From positions 310,001 to 374,000 of the forward strand of contig JARULA010000001.1 of assembly GCA_029688995.1 (NCBI GenBank): a stretch of 64,000 bases of DNA, given 5' to 3'. Within the stretch, counting starts at the first letter, position 1; every line of letters starts with the position of its first letter. Below are positions 7,749 through 16,521 of the stretch, piece by piece. A model generated the notes under the pieces. It saw only the letters and a program-made list of their open reading frames with translations, ran no database searches and was not told the DNA's origin. The DNA is from Marinilabiliaceae bacterium ANBcel2 (lineage in GTDB: Bacteria > Bacteroidota > Bacteroidia > Bacteroidales > Marinilabiliaceae). The position numbers were made by a program, and so were the translations under genes.

Positions 7749-9782
7749 ATGACACAGTTTAAAAGAACATTAGTTACTACAGCTTTACCTTATGCGAACG
7801 GACCAGTACATATTGGACATCTTGCAGGTGTCTATATTCCGGCAGATATATATGTTAGATATCTTAGATTAAAGAAAAAGGATGTACTTCTAATAGGAGG
7901 CTCAGATGAGCACGGAGTGCCTATAACATTAAAGGCTCGTGATGAAGGGGTAACTCCGGGAGATATTGTTGACAAATATCATAATTTAATAAAAGAGTCT
8001 TTTGAAGAGTTTGGAATCTCGTTTGACATCTACTCACGAACAACTACCGAAACCCACCATAAAACAGCTTCAGATTTTTTCAAAAAGCTTTATTATAAAG
8101 GAGAATTCATTGAGAAGGAGACAGAGCAATATTATGATGAAAAAAGCGATCAATTTTTAGCTGACAGGTATATAACCGGAACATGTCCGCACTGCAACAG
8201 TGAAAACGCCTATGGAGATCAATGTGAAAGCTGTGGCACCTCATTAAATGCAACTGATTTAATAGATCCAAAATCAGCAATATCGGGCAATATCCCCATA
8301 ATGAAAAAGACCAAACACTGGTACCTGCCACTTGATAAGCATGAACCATTTTTAAAACAATGGATATTAAAAGATCATAAAGAGTGGAAAAGCAATGTTT
8401 ACGGTCAGTGCAAATCATGGCTCGATCTGGGCCTGCAGCCAAGAGCTGTGAGCAGAGATCTTAACTGGGGGGTCCCGGTTCCGCTAAAGGATGGAGAGGG
8501 GAAAGTGCTTTATGTTTGGTTTGATGCTCCCATAGGATATATCTCGGCAACTAAAGAGTTAACGCCTGACTGGGAAAAATATTGGAAAGACAAGGAAACC
8601 AGACTGTTACATTTTATTGGAAAAGATAATATTGTATTTCACTGTATAGTGTTTCCATCAATGTTAAAAGCCGAAGGCTCATTTAACTTGCCCGATAATG
8701 TACCTGCTAATGAGTTTCTTAATCTTGAAGGAAATAAAATCTCCACATCAAAAAACTGGGCAGTTTGGCTACATGAATATTTAAGAGAGTTTGAAGGTAT
8801 GCAGGATGTTTTACGGTACGTATTAACAGCCAATGCGCCCGAAACTAAAGATAATGATTTTACCTGGAAAGATTTTCAGGCACACAACAACAATGAGCTT
8901 GTTGCCATATATGGAAATTTTGTAAACCGAAGTGTAGTATTAACTCATAAATACTATAAAGGAGAAGTTCCCAAAGCAGGAGAGCTCAAGGATTTTGACA
9001 GGGAGACTCTAACGAAAATGAAAGAGCTGACACAAAAAACCGAAACTGCTCTTGACAACTTTAGATTTAGAGAAGCTGTTCGAGAAGCTATAAACTTAGC
9101 TCGTCTTGGCAACAAATATCTTGCTGACACAGAACCCTGGAAACTTATTAAAACCGATAAAGAGAGGGTTGCAACCATTATGAATGTTTCACTTCAAATA
9201 ACAGCAAATCTCACAATTATCACCGAACCCTTTATGCCTTTTACAGCAGATAGGCTTCGTAAGATGCTAAACATTCCTTCGGCCGACTGGAGTGAATGTG
9301 GTAATCCGGAATTATTAAAACCCGGACATATTATAGGCAAGGCTGCTTTTTTATTCAGAAAAATTGAAGATGACGAGATACAAAAACAGTACGATAAATT
9401 AATCGCATCAGAAAAGGCCAACAAGATTGCAAATGCCGATGTTAAACCTTCAAAAGATAATATCTCATTTGAAGAGTTTACAAAAATGGATATCCGAACC
9501 GGAACTATTTTGGAGGCAGAAAAAGTTCCAAAAACAAAAAAGCTTTTAAAAATAAAAGTAGATACAGGGATAGATGAGAGAACGGTTGTTTCAGGTATTG
9601 CACAATTTTTTGAACCCCAGGAGATAAAAGGGAGACAAGTAGCTATCATGGTCAATTTAGCTACCAGAAAAATAAAAGGAATAGAGTCGCAAGGAATGAT
9701 TTTAATGGCTGAAGATGCAGACGGAAAACTAGTATTTGTTAGCCCATTAAATAACGTAAAAAACGGATCTGAGATAAAATAG
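7749..9782 (+). CDS. metG: Methionyl-tRNA synthetase
   Basis: 677 residues. Class I synthetase that charges tRNA-Met. It shows [14 protein letters not shown] with the HIGH box at 21-24, a zinc-knuckle segment ([17 protein letters not shown], about 147-163), the KMSKS-equivalent KISTS at about 332-336, an anticodon-binding helical domain, and a C-terminal Trbp111-like tRNA-binding domain from about 575 ([19 protein letters not shown]). The fused C-terminal domain is usual for dimeric bacterial MetRS. ATG start preceded by an A-rich leader. A terminator follows at 9813-9848. Confidence 0.97.
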   Translation: MTQFKRTLVTTALPYANGPVHIGHLAGVYIPADIYVRYLRLKKKDVLLIGGSDEHGVPITLKARDEGVTPGDIVDKYHNLIKESFEEFGISFDIYSRTTTETHHKTASDFFKKLYYKGEFIEKETEQYYDEKSDQFLADRYITGTCPHCNSENAYGDQCESCGTSLNATDLIDPKSAISGNIPIMKKTKHWYLPLDKHEPFLKQWILKDHKEWKSNVYGQCKSWLDLGLQPRAVSRDLNWGVPVPLKDGEGKVLYVWFDAPIGYISATKELTPDWEKYWKDKETRLLHFIGKDNIVFHCIVFPSMLKAEGSFNLPDNVPANEFLNLEGNKISTSKNWAVWLHEYLREFEGMQDVLRYVLTANAPETKDNDFTWKDFQAHNNNELVAIYGNFVNRSVVLTHKYYKGEVPKAGELKDFDRETLTKMKELTQKTETALDNFRFREAVREAINLARLGNKYLADTEPWKLIKTDKERVATIMNVSLQITANLTIITEPFMPFTADRLRKMLNIPSADWSECGNPELLKPGHIIGKAAFLFRKIEDDEIQKQYDKLIASEKANKIANADVKPSKDNISFEEFTKMDIRTGTILEAEKVPKTKKLLKIKVDTGIDERTVVSGIAQFFEPQEIKGRQVAIMVNLATRKIKGIESQGMILMAEDADGKLVFVSPLNNVKNGSEIK

Positions 9783-9812
9783 GTAAAAGATATTTAATCT
9801 ATACAATAAACT

Positions 9813-9848
9813 AAAAAAGGAGCTTTTTTATTAAGAAGCTCCATTTTT
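9813..9848 (+). terminator. Terminator after metG
   Basis: GGAGCTT (9819-9825) pairs with AAGCTCC (9836-9842), followed by ATTTTTAA. The flanking AAAAAA could also serve the convergent HU-SPOR gene on the other strand. Confidence 0.75.
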
Positions 9849-9872
9849 AACAATCTATAAAATCATAAAATG

Positions 9873-10829
9873 TTAATTATCTAATCTAAATACCCAGGCA
9901 TCGTTATATTCTGTCTGAGATCTAATTCGTTGCATCGAGCTAATCATAGCTTTTCTGTTATTTCCCGACTCAACAGAGATTCGAAAACGTGAGGAATTTT
10001 CACTTTCAACTACAACAGCATCAGAAAAACCTCTGTTTTTATACTGATCTATTGCTAAATGAGCTCTCTCTCTTGTAGGGAAACTGGCCACTATCACATG
10101 ATATCTATTATCTGTAGCTAAACTTTTACCGGCATTATGATTAGATGATGTAAGAGAAGGTGTTAATTTTTTTATCTCTAAACCCACTGATGAAGGTTGA
10201 TTATCGTGATTATCAACATAAGAGTAGTTAACCGATTCAAATATTGATTTAAAACCTGCCTCATTAACAGATGGAGTTTTAAGTTCAAATGTAGCAAGAA
10301 ACATTAAACCACCTACCATAGCAGCTACACCACTCCAATACCCGACAGTTCGACCCTTTAAATTTTGTGATAGCTCTATACTTTTATCGATATTAACAGA
10401 AGGTTCATAATTGAGTGGTTCAAATCTGAAAGATGTAAGCCCAAATGATTCAGGTAAAAAAGAGCTACCTTCATTTGGCGTAAAAAGCAGATTGCCTATC
10501 GCATCCCCTTTTAGTCTGCCTATCTCTCCTAACTCTACAACTTCCCCCCTGTTAATACGACTTTTTACATTAGTTACAAAACTCTCAATAATTTCCAAAG
10601 CCTCATTAAAAGAGACACTCTCTTTACGGGCAATATAATCAGCCAACAACCCGTCATTATGATAAAGGCTGCGATTAAAACCAATCTCTTTTGCAGGAGG
10701 GGTGAAAAGTGATTGTGCCTGATTGTGTTGCACAGATTTGTAATTGGCTACAAATCCGCCTAATCGGGGGACTATAACGCAATCATTATAGTGAAGCAAC
10801 TCTGATATATATATTTCAACAAGTACCAT
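9873..10829 (-). CDS. HU-like (CCDC81-type) DNA-binding domain, one membrane helix, SPOR domain protein
   Basis: With the ATG at 10829 the protein is 318 residues. The N-terminal ~145 residues hold a HU-CCDC81-like pair of domains (ISELLHYNDCVIVPRLGGF; GEVVELGEIGRLKGD; LFTPNE). A single membrane helix follows (VGYWSGVAAMVGGLMFLATF) and then a C-terminal SPOR domain (YHVIVASFPTRERAHLAIDQY to the end) that in other proteins binds septal, denuded peptidoglycan. The topology suggests a cytoplasmic HU part and a periplasmic SPOR part, linking nucleoid and division-site wall. An in-frame TTG at 10847 is less likely than the ATG because a promoter-like box overlaps that segment. The architecture is seen; the function is inference. 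Confidence 0.85.
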   Translation of the reverse strand: MVLVEIYISELLHYNDCVIVPRLGGFVANYKSVQHNQAQSLFTPPAKEIGFNRSLYHNDGLLADYIARKESVSFNEALEIIESFVTNVKSRINRGEVVELGEIGRLKGDAIGNLLFTPNEGSSFLPESFGLTSFRFEPLNYEPSVNIDKSIELSQNLKGRTVGYWSGVAAMVGGLMFLATFELKTPSVNEAGFKSIFESVNYSYVDNHDNQPSSVGLEIKKLTPSLTSSNHNAGKSLATDNRYHVIVASFPTRERAHLAIDQYKNRGFSDAVVVESENSSRFRISVESGNNRKAMISSMQRIRSQTEYNDAWVFRLDN

Positions 10830-11004
10830 AATTACAAATATAAACAATTTAAAAACTTAAAGCACCCATTAATTATAAACAGACGTTGATAACTTGTTAA
10901 TAAATTGATAAAAGGAGAAAAACAAGCAAAACATTACAAATTATCACTATATAATAAGTAATTTTACTCTTTAATTTAAAGTAATAATAAAACCTTATAT
11001 AATA

Positions 11005-12030
11005 ATGTCAAAACAGATATTGGTTACAGGTGGTACGGGCTATATTGGTTCTCACACCGTAGTAGAGTTGCAGAAATCAGGATTCGAAGTGGTTATAGCT
11101 GACAATTTGTCAAACTCGAAAGCCGAAGTGGTAGATTCTATAAAAGAGATTACAGGAATAGAGCCACAATTTGAAAAAACAGATCTATCTATAAAAGATC
11201 AATCTGATGCTCTTTTTAATAAATATAAGAAAATTGAAGCTGTTATACACTTTGCAGCATACAAGGCAGTAGGAGAATCGGTAGAGCGACCTTTGGAGTA
11301 TTACAATAATAATATAAACTCTCTTATTAATATATTAAGTAATATGAGAGAGCACAATATAACAAATATGGTGTTCAGCTCTAGTTGTACAGTATATGGC
11401 CAGCCCGATAAATTGCCTGTAACTGAGAAGACACCCCGAAAAGAAGCAGAATCTCCCTACGGAAACACCAAGGCAATATGTGAGGATATTATGAGAGATT
11501 TTTGCAAGGCAAACACCAATATAAAATGTATTGCTCTAAGATATTTTAATCCAATAGGAGCTCATGAATCTGCATTAATAGGAGAACTTCCTGTTGGTGT
11601 TCCAAATAATCTGGTTCCATTTATAACACAAACAGCTGCAGGTATAAGAAAAGAGCTATCTATTTTTGGAGATGATTATAACACACCCGATGGTACTGCA
11701 ATAAGAGATTATATAAATGTTACCGACCTCTCCAGAGCACACGTAGTATCTATTGACCGTTTAATTAAAAACAGGAATAAAAATAACTACGAATATTTTA
11801 ATGTTGGAACAGGCAACGGCTTGTCGGTAATGGAGCTTGTAAAAACTTTTATTAAGGTTACGGGCGTTAAATTGCCATACAAAATTGTTGAAAGAAGAGA
11901 AGGGGATATTGAAAAAATATGGGCTGATACATCATATGCAAATAAAGAGTTAGGTTGGGAAGCAACAAAAACTACCGAAGAGACTCTTTTATCGGCATGG
12001 AAATGGGAGAAAAAGATTAGGTCATTATAA
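11005..12030 (+). CDS. galE: UDP-glucose 4-epimerase
   Basis: 341 residues, extended short-chain dehydrogenase. NAD-binding GGTGYIGSH at 9-17, active-site SSSCTVYG at 125-132 and YGNTK at 152-156 (catalytic Tyr152, Lys156). It interconverts UDP-galactose and UDP-glucose for the Leloir pathway and for surface glycan synthesis. The mid-region ALRYFNPIGAHESALIGE is typical of GalE. rfbB follows 14 bp downstream, so the pair is probably one transcript supplying nucleotide sugars rather than being tied only to galK. Confidence 0.95.
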   Translation: MSKQILVTGGTGYIGSHTVVELQKSGFEVVIADNLSNSKAEVVDSIKEITGIEPQFEKTDLSIKDQSDALFNKYKKIEAVIHFAAYKAVGESVERPLEYYNNNINSLINILSNMREHNITNMVFSSSCTVYGQPDKLPVTEKTPRKEAESPYGNTKAICEDIMRDFCKANTNIKCIALRYFNPIGAHESALIGELPVGVPNNLVPFITQTAAGIRKELSIFGDDYNTPDGTAIRDYINVTDLSRAHVVSIDRLIKNRNKNNYEYFNVGTGNGLSVMELVKTFIKVTGVKLPYKIVERREGDIEKIWADTSYANKELGWEATKTTEETLLSAWKWEKKIRSL

Positions 12031-12044
12031 AAAAAACAGTTCTA

Positions 12045-13097
12045 ATGCAAAAAAGCATATTAATTACAGGAGGTGCCGGATTTATAGGCTCACATTTAGT
12101 AAGATTATTTGTTAAAAAATATCCCGATTATAAAATTATAAATCTGGACGCTCTTACCTATGCAGGAAATCTGGAAAATCTTAAAGATATTGAAAACGAA
12201 CACAATTATCAGTTTATTAAAGGAGATATAACCGACCCTGCTACTGTTGGCCGGATCTTTGCAAATCATAATATAAAAGGAGTTATACATCTCGCTGCAG
12301 AATCCCATGTTGACAGATCTATTGCCAACCCTCTGGAGTTTATAAATACAAACATAATCGGTACTGTAAACTTGCTTAATGCAGCAAGAATGCAATGGAA
12401 AGATGATCCAAAAAATCATCTCTTTTACCACATTTCAACCGATGAAGTTTACGGCTCTCTGGGAAATGAAGGGTTGTTTACCGAACAAACCCCTTATGAT
12501 CCGCGAAGTCCTTACTCTGCATCAAAAGCAGCATCAGATCATCTCGTTAGAGCATACTATCACACATATAACCTTCCTGTTGTCATTAGTAATTGCTCAA
12601 ACAATTACGGACCAAACCAGTTTCCCGAAAAACTACTCCCCCTGGCAATTAATAACATATTTAATAACAGAGAGATACCAATATACGGAAAAGGTGAAAA
12701 TGTTAGAGACTGGCTCTATGTAGAGGATCATGCAGCAGCAATAGATCTTATTTTTCATAAAGGAACTATAGGAGAGACCTATAACATAGGTGGATTAAAT
12801 GAGTGGAAAAATATTGATCTGATAAAGCTTCTATGTTCAATCGCCGACAAAAATTTAAATCGCAAAGAAGGAGCATCAGAAAAATTGATAACATTTGTAA
12901 AAGATAGAGCAGGTCACGATAAACGGTATGCAATAGATGCCTCTAAATTAATAAATGAGCTCGGATGGGAGCCTTCCGTCACATTTGAAGAGGGCCTACA
13001 GATAACTGTTGAGTGGTATATCAAAAATTATGATTGGATAAAAAGAGTTATATCGGGAGAATATGAGGAGTATTACAATAAACAATATGGCATTTAA
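12045..13097 (+). CDS. rfbB: dTDP-glucose 4,6-dehydratase
   Basis: 350 residues. NAD-binding GGAGFIGSH at 9-17, STDEVYG at 131-137 carrying the dehydratase Asp133/Glu134 pair, and YSASK at 157-161. The signature AAESHVDRSI is also present. It converts dTDP-glucose to dTDP-4-keto-6-deoxyglucose, the committed step toward dTDP-rhamnose and other deoxysugars of O-antigen or capsule. rfbA, rfbC and rfbD are not in the window. It is the second gene after galE and ends at a strong bidirectional terminator. Confidence 0.95.
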   Translation: MQKSILITGGAGFIGSHLVRLFVKKYPDYKIINLDALTYAGNLENLKDIENEHNYQFIKGDITDPATVGRIFANHNIKGVIHLAAESHVDRSIANPLEFINTNIIGTVNLLNAARMQWKDDPKNHLFYHISTDEVYGSLGNEGLFTEQTPYDPRSPYSASKAASDHLVRAYYHTYNLPVVISNCSNNYGPNQFPEKLLPLAINNIFNNREIPIYGKGENVRDWLYVEDHAAAIDLIFHKGTIGETYNIGGLNEWKNIDLIKLLCSIADKNLNRKEGASEKLITFVKDRAGHDKRYAIDASKLINELGWEPSVTFEEGLQITVEWYIKNYDWIKRVISGEYEEYYNKQYGI

Positions 13098-13121
13098 TTA
13101 ATAACTAGGATCACTATTATT

Positions 13122-13183
13122 GTAAATAAAAAGAGCTGCTTAAAATGAACTAAGTTCATCTCTGAGCAGCTCTTTTTATTTAC
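13122..13183. terminator. Bidirectional terminator between rfbB and the DUF4954 gene
   Basis: A 19-bp inverted repeat: GTAAATAAAAAGAGCTGCT (13122-13140) pairs with AGCAGCTCTTTTTATTTAC (13165-13183), with A- and T-runs on each side. Its right arm overlaps the last codons of the convergent gene. Confidence 0.88.
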
Positions 13184-15165
13184 AATATCATTTTAAGCTT
13201 ATCTTTAACTTTTTCGGCCAACATTGTTTTACTCTCAATATGATTTAAGATATCTTTAACAGCAGGATGTGAGGTGAATTCACCTCTAACATTTTCAAAA
13301 TCCTGAAGACGAATATCATCCTCACCATCAATACCAAAACCTGTTTGTGCTTTCAAAGTAAACTCCTTGCGGGCATCCTCATACATCATCCTGTCCAACT
13401 TAACAACGGCATTAAGCCACTTATCAACATAAGATAAAATATCATCCGGGGTAGCTGATTCAACATCAAGCAAGGCTTCACTTTTTAGTTTTGAAACAAT
13501 CCAGTTCCATGCCCACTTAAAATAGTTCTCTTTAAAATATTTAAATTGATGGTTAACCTCATCAAATGAACTAAACGAATTATATTCCAAATCCTCGATC
13601 AACTTATTAACAGAACATTTAGGTGTTATTAATCCAGAGAGATCAATCCATTCACCCATGCCAAACTCCCCATCAGATTTTAAAATAGCATTCATCTCAT
13701 CTTTTGATGAAAAATCATTTAGCTCCAGCTTCTTAACCAATCCGTTACCCAAAAATTTTGTTATTCCAAGTTGATAAAGCTCAATTCCCCGCTCCAACGA
13801 AGAGGATGTAATCTTAACACTATTATACATATAATACTCAGAGGTAGGACCAGAGGTTGCTTTTAAATCTTTAAGAATATTAATTCCACATATCATTTTT
13901 TGAATAGAGTAAGGACTCAATAAGTTAAAGATAATATTATCAAGCTTCTCCTTTTTCTTCCTTTTATCTCTTGTAGGCCATTTTCTGGCATCACGTATTG
14001 TTCCAATACTACGTAAATTAACACCGGGAGCTAAAAAGCTTTCATCTCGATTTTCAATTAAATAAGAAAATGGCAATTTAGATGTATCCGGATTTCGATA
14101 GTGCCTGCCCATTACAAGCGAAAACGCGCCAATTTTTGCAGGCCACAATAGATAAGAATCACTGGTTGTTTTACTACCTCTTTCAACTACTCCCTGGTGA
14201 ATAGGGCCAAGTTTATACATGTGATTACTTTGATTAGAACCACTACCGGCATTCAAAAAGGAGTAATATCCGGCAATTAAAAGAGTAGATTTATGATGAG
14301 AAACTGTATATGGGCCACCAAAAATAGAGAATGCCTCACCATGAAATCCCTGACAATTAGCGAAAAAGAGAGAGTTTTCGGCCGAGTACTGCTTTGCCAA
14401 CATAGAACCCTCACCAACAAAACATCTGTCAACCATCGAAGATTCAGTTATAATACTACCCGAAGCCATAATAAAATTCTCAGCAATTACTCCGGGGCCA
14501 ATATATGAATGATCCTCTCTGCAGCTGTTAACAGAACCGTTTATTAACCGATAAACACCTTCTATAATAGCATAATCTCCTATCTTAACATTTTTAATAG
14601 TCCTGCTATTTATAATCTCAGCTCCTTCGCCAATATAGCCGGTTTTAGAAGAAACCTGCAAAGTGTGAGAATTTGCAAGATGTAACATCTTTTCTATAAG
14701 AGCTGGCCTATGACGGTAAAAAGCCATAATATAGGCTGATTGCGCAGATAAATTGTCGGTAATAGAGATCTCTCTTCCACCGGCTTCATTTAAAACAGCA
14801 ACTTTAACACCATTGCCAAAAGAGGATTTTTCAGTTACAGATAGTGTATCAACACTCTCTACAATAGCATTTTTAGCTATATGATAGTTAGATATATTAT
14901 TTCGTATCTGATTTATATAAACATCATCTTCTATAATGCAGTTATGAATCACAGCATTATAGATACCTGCACGTTTAAATACACCTCCGGCACATTGAAA
15001 CTCTTTTTTAAGAGAGCCAATATAATTACTCCCCGAAAAAGTAACATTTCTAATATTCGCAACAAAAAAATCATCGGTAACAAATAGTGTTTGCCAATTA
15101 TCACTATAACACCCATTCTGTTTCAAGTGAAAAATCTCTTCAGCTTTAAGATTTCGAAATTTCAT
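13180..15165 (-). CDS. DUF4954 family protein, left-handed beta-helix (hexapeptide-like)
   Basis: 661 residues, no signal peptide. The middle is rich in short imperfect repeats typical of a left-handed parallel beta-helix (NAVIHNCIIEDDVYI, GYIGEGAEIINSRTIKNVKIGDYAIIEG, SYIGPGVIAENFIM, SSMVDRCFVGEGSML), as in nucleotidyl- and acyltransferases. The C-terminal ~250 residues are mostly helical. This matches DUF4954, a family known mainly from Bacteroidota whose function is not established. No nucleotidyltransferase N-terminal domain is visible, so a stand-alone sugar-nucleotide enzyme is not supported. It faces galE/rfbB but is not in their operon. Family call is good; activity unknown. Confidence 0.8.
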   Translation of the reverse strand: MKFRNLKAEEIFHLKQNGCYSDNWQTLFVTDDFFVANIRNVTFSGSNYIGSLKKEFQCAGGVFKRAGIYNAVIHNCIIEDDVYINQIRNNISNYHIAKNAIVESVDTLSVTEKSSFGNGVKVAVLNEAGGREISITDNLSAQSAYIMAFYRHRPALIEKMLHLANSHTLQVSSKTGYIGEGAEIINSRTIKNVKIGDYAIIEGVYRLINGSVNSCREDHSYIGPGVIAENFIMASGSIITESSMVDRCFVGEGSMLAKQYSAENSLFFANCQGFHGEAFSIFGGPYTVSHHKSTLLIAGYYSFLNAGSGSNQSNHMYKLGPIHQGVVERGSKTTSDSYLLWPAKIGAFSLVMGRHYRNPDTSKLPFSYLIENRDESFLAPGVNLRSIGTIRDARKWPTRDKRKKKEKLDNIIFNLLSPYSIQKMICGINILKDLKATSGPTSEYYMYNSVKITSSSLERGIELYQLGITKFLGNGLVKKLELNDFSSKDEMNAILKSDGEFGMGEWIDLSGLITPKCSVNKLIEDLEYNSFSSFDEVNHQFKYFKENYFKWAWNWIVSKLKSEALLDVESATPDDILSYVDKWLNAVVKLDRMMYEDARKEFTLKAQTGFGIDGEDDIRLQDFENVRGEFTSHPAVKDILNHIESKTMLAEKVKDKLKMIL

Positions 15166-15421
15166 AAAATATCAATTAAAGGAACATTACGAAAGTAAGA
15201 AAAAGTTAAACTGTCAACTTTTTACCCAAGAAAACAAAAGTATTCAAAAATAAAACAACACTTCATAACTCTATTCAAAACAAAACGTAATTAATCGACT
15301 TACACATCCATTGTTTATGTCTAACAAAAAACAGCAAGAGATTAAAAGAGATTTCGAAACAATACATAACAATATATACCTATACTAAAAATCAATTTAT
15401 AGATAAAATTGCTCTATATGG
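15166..15421. other. AT-rich intergenic region
   Basis: No coding frame, repeat or RNA structure was recognised between the DUF4954 start and the tRNA promoter. It should contain the promoter of the DUF4954 gene, but no TAnnTTTG box stands out on the minus strand. Confidence 0.5.
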
Positions 15422-15453
15422 TTTGGACGGAACAAAATAAAACAGTAGATTTG
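15422..15453 (+). promoter_or_regulatory. Promoter of the tRNA-Met gene
   Basis: TTTG at 15422-15425, a 20-bp spacer, and TAGATTTG at 15446-15453. Both boxes and the spacing match the Bacteroidota primary sigma-factor consensus TTTG-N19/20-TAnnTTTG. Transcription should start near 15460, about 15 nt before the mature tRNA. Confidence 0.75.
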
Positions 15454-15474
15454 CAACCGCAAAAACAGAGAAAT

Positions 15475-15548
15475 GCCGAGGTAGCTCAGGTGGTTAGAGC
15501 GCATGATTCATAATCATGAGGTCGGCGGTTCAAGCCCGCCTCTCGGTA
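15475..15548 (+). tRNA. tRNA-Met (anticodon CAU)
   Basis: 74 nt fold as a full cloverleaf: acceptor GCCGAGG/TCTCGGT, D-arm GCTC...GAGC, anticodon arm CATGA-TTCATAA-TCATG with CAT at 34-36, T-arm GGCGG-TTCAAGC-CCGCC, discriminator A. CCA is not encoded. The first acceptor pair is G1-U72, slightly unusual. The initiator signature (three G-C pairs in the anticodon stem) is absent, so it is an elongator tRNA-Met or possibly the lysidine-modified tRNA-Ile2, which cannot be told apart by eye. Confidence 0.95.
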
Positions 15549-15558
15549 CACTAAGAAT

Positions 15559-15590
15559 CAAAGGGTTGCATTTTATGCAACCCTTTTTTA
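15559..15590 (+). terminator. Terminator after tRNA-Met
   Basis: AAGGGTTGCA (15561-15570) pairs with TGCAACCCTT (15576-15585) around a short TTTTA loop, followed by TTTTA. A strong intrinsic terminator 11 bp past the tRNA. Confidence 0.88.
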
Positions 15591-15954
15591 TTTGCCGTTG
15601 TAACACGTTTGTAACGCAAAACTACTTTTAGCACCGTTCTTTTAATCTCTCAAGTATTTTTTTTAAAAAACAGATGGCTTTTGTGGCACTAATAAAAAAT
15701 TATCTATTATCCATCAATGCTAAACCACATTTACCATACCCCTAAATAGAGGCAATTCATAAACCTTGCTCATTATCAGCAAGTAGAATAAACGTCCTGC
15801 CGGATAAAACACAGGGTAATTATTTTCGTAACATTTGAAATATTACTTTACTATAAAAACAGAGGCAGATAAATTCCTTAAAGATTTTTTTCCTTTTTTT
15901 TGTAATTTAAAACTTTTATATTGTAACTCTTAATAACTCTAACATTATAAAATA
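15591..15954. other. Intergenic region without a recognisable gene
   Basis: 364 bp between the tRNA terminator and the START-like gene. No open frame of useful length and no convincing RNA structure. Upstream of 15955 there is a long T-run (about 15887-15900) and the sequence is otherwise AT-rich. It may be decayed sequence or a leader. Confidence 0.4.
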
Positions 15955-16347
15955 ATGAAAAACCAACTTGAAAGAATTGAGCTGGAATATATGATTAAAA
16001 CCTCACCGGGAATACTTTTTAACAGACTTAGTACTCCGAGCGGTATGAGTGAATGGTTTGCCGATGATGTTTCAATAAACGGAAAAACCTTTATATTCAA
16101 ATGGGAAGGGAGCGAACAATCTGCCGAACAAACTCTAAAAAAAAACAATCAATTTGTCAGATATGTATGGCGGGATGATGAGCACCCCGTTGGAGCCTGG
16201 TTCGAATTCCAGATAAATGTTGATGAACTTACTCAGGATGTAGCACTAATGATAATTGATAATATTGAACCCGATGAAAAAGAAGATGCCATAGAGTTAT
16301 GGGATAGTCAAATTGAAGTTTTAAAACATGGCCTGGGTTCAGGATAA
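15955..16347 (+). CDS. START-like (SRPBCC fold) domain protein
   Basis: 130 residues. The pattern LEYMIKTSPGILFNRLSTPSGMSEWFADDV, then FIFKWEGSEQ and VRYVWRDDEHPVGAWFEF, is that of the START-like superfamily protein common in Bacteroidota, related to AHSA1/SRPBCC ligand-binding folds. No ligand is known, so it could bind a lipid or other hydrophobic molecule in the cytoplasm. It is a single-gene unit, closed by a terminator hairpin at 16412-16450. Family call is good, function unknown. Confidence 0.82.
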   Translation: MKNQLERIELEYMIKTSPGILFNRLSTPSGMSEWFADDVSINGKTFIFKWEGSEQSAEQTLKKNNQFVRYVWRDDEHPVGAWFEFQINVDELTQDVALMIIDNIEPDEKEDAIELWDSQIEVLKHGLGSG

Positions 16348-16411
16348 TTAGTAAACATTAACCACTCTGTAATCTTTTAATCCTGTTATTTAATTTCTTA
16401 TCATTAAATTT

Positions 16412-16450
16412 GTATCCGAAGAACTGAAAAGTTTTTCGGATTGTTTTTTG
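16412..16450 (+). terminator. Terminator after the START-like gene
   Basis: ATCCGAA (16414-16420) pairs with TTCGGAT (16435-16441), extended by an inner AACT/AGTT pairing, followed by TGTTTTTTG. Confidence 0.75.
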
Positions 16451-16521
16451 CTGTATAAAAATTATACTGCTTTAATAAAAAAGCAAAAAATAAGAGTGCA
16501 AAACAAGTTAAGTTGTTCTGG

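Noticed and set aside
11005-15165. Surface polysaccharide cluster
   Set aside because: Only galE and rfbB are present; no glycosyltransferase, flippase or polymerase lies around them.
15549-15954. Possible remnant of an integrated element beside the tRNA-Met gene
   Set aside because: No integrase frame, no second copy of the tRNA 3' end and no flanking repeat were found.
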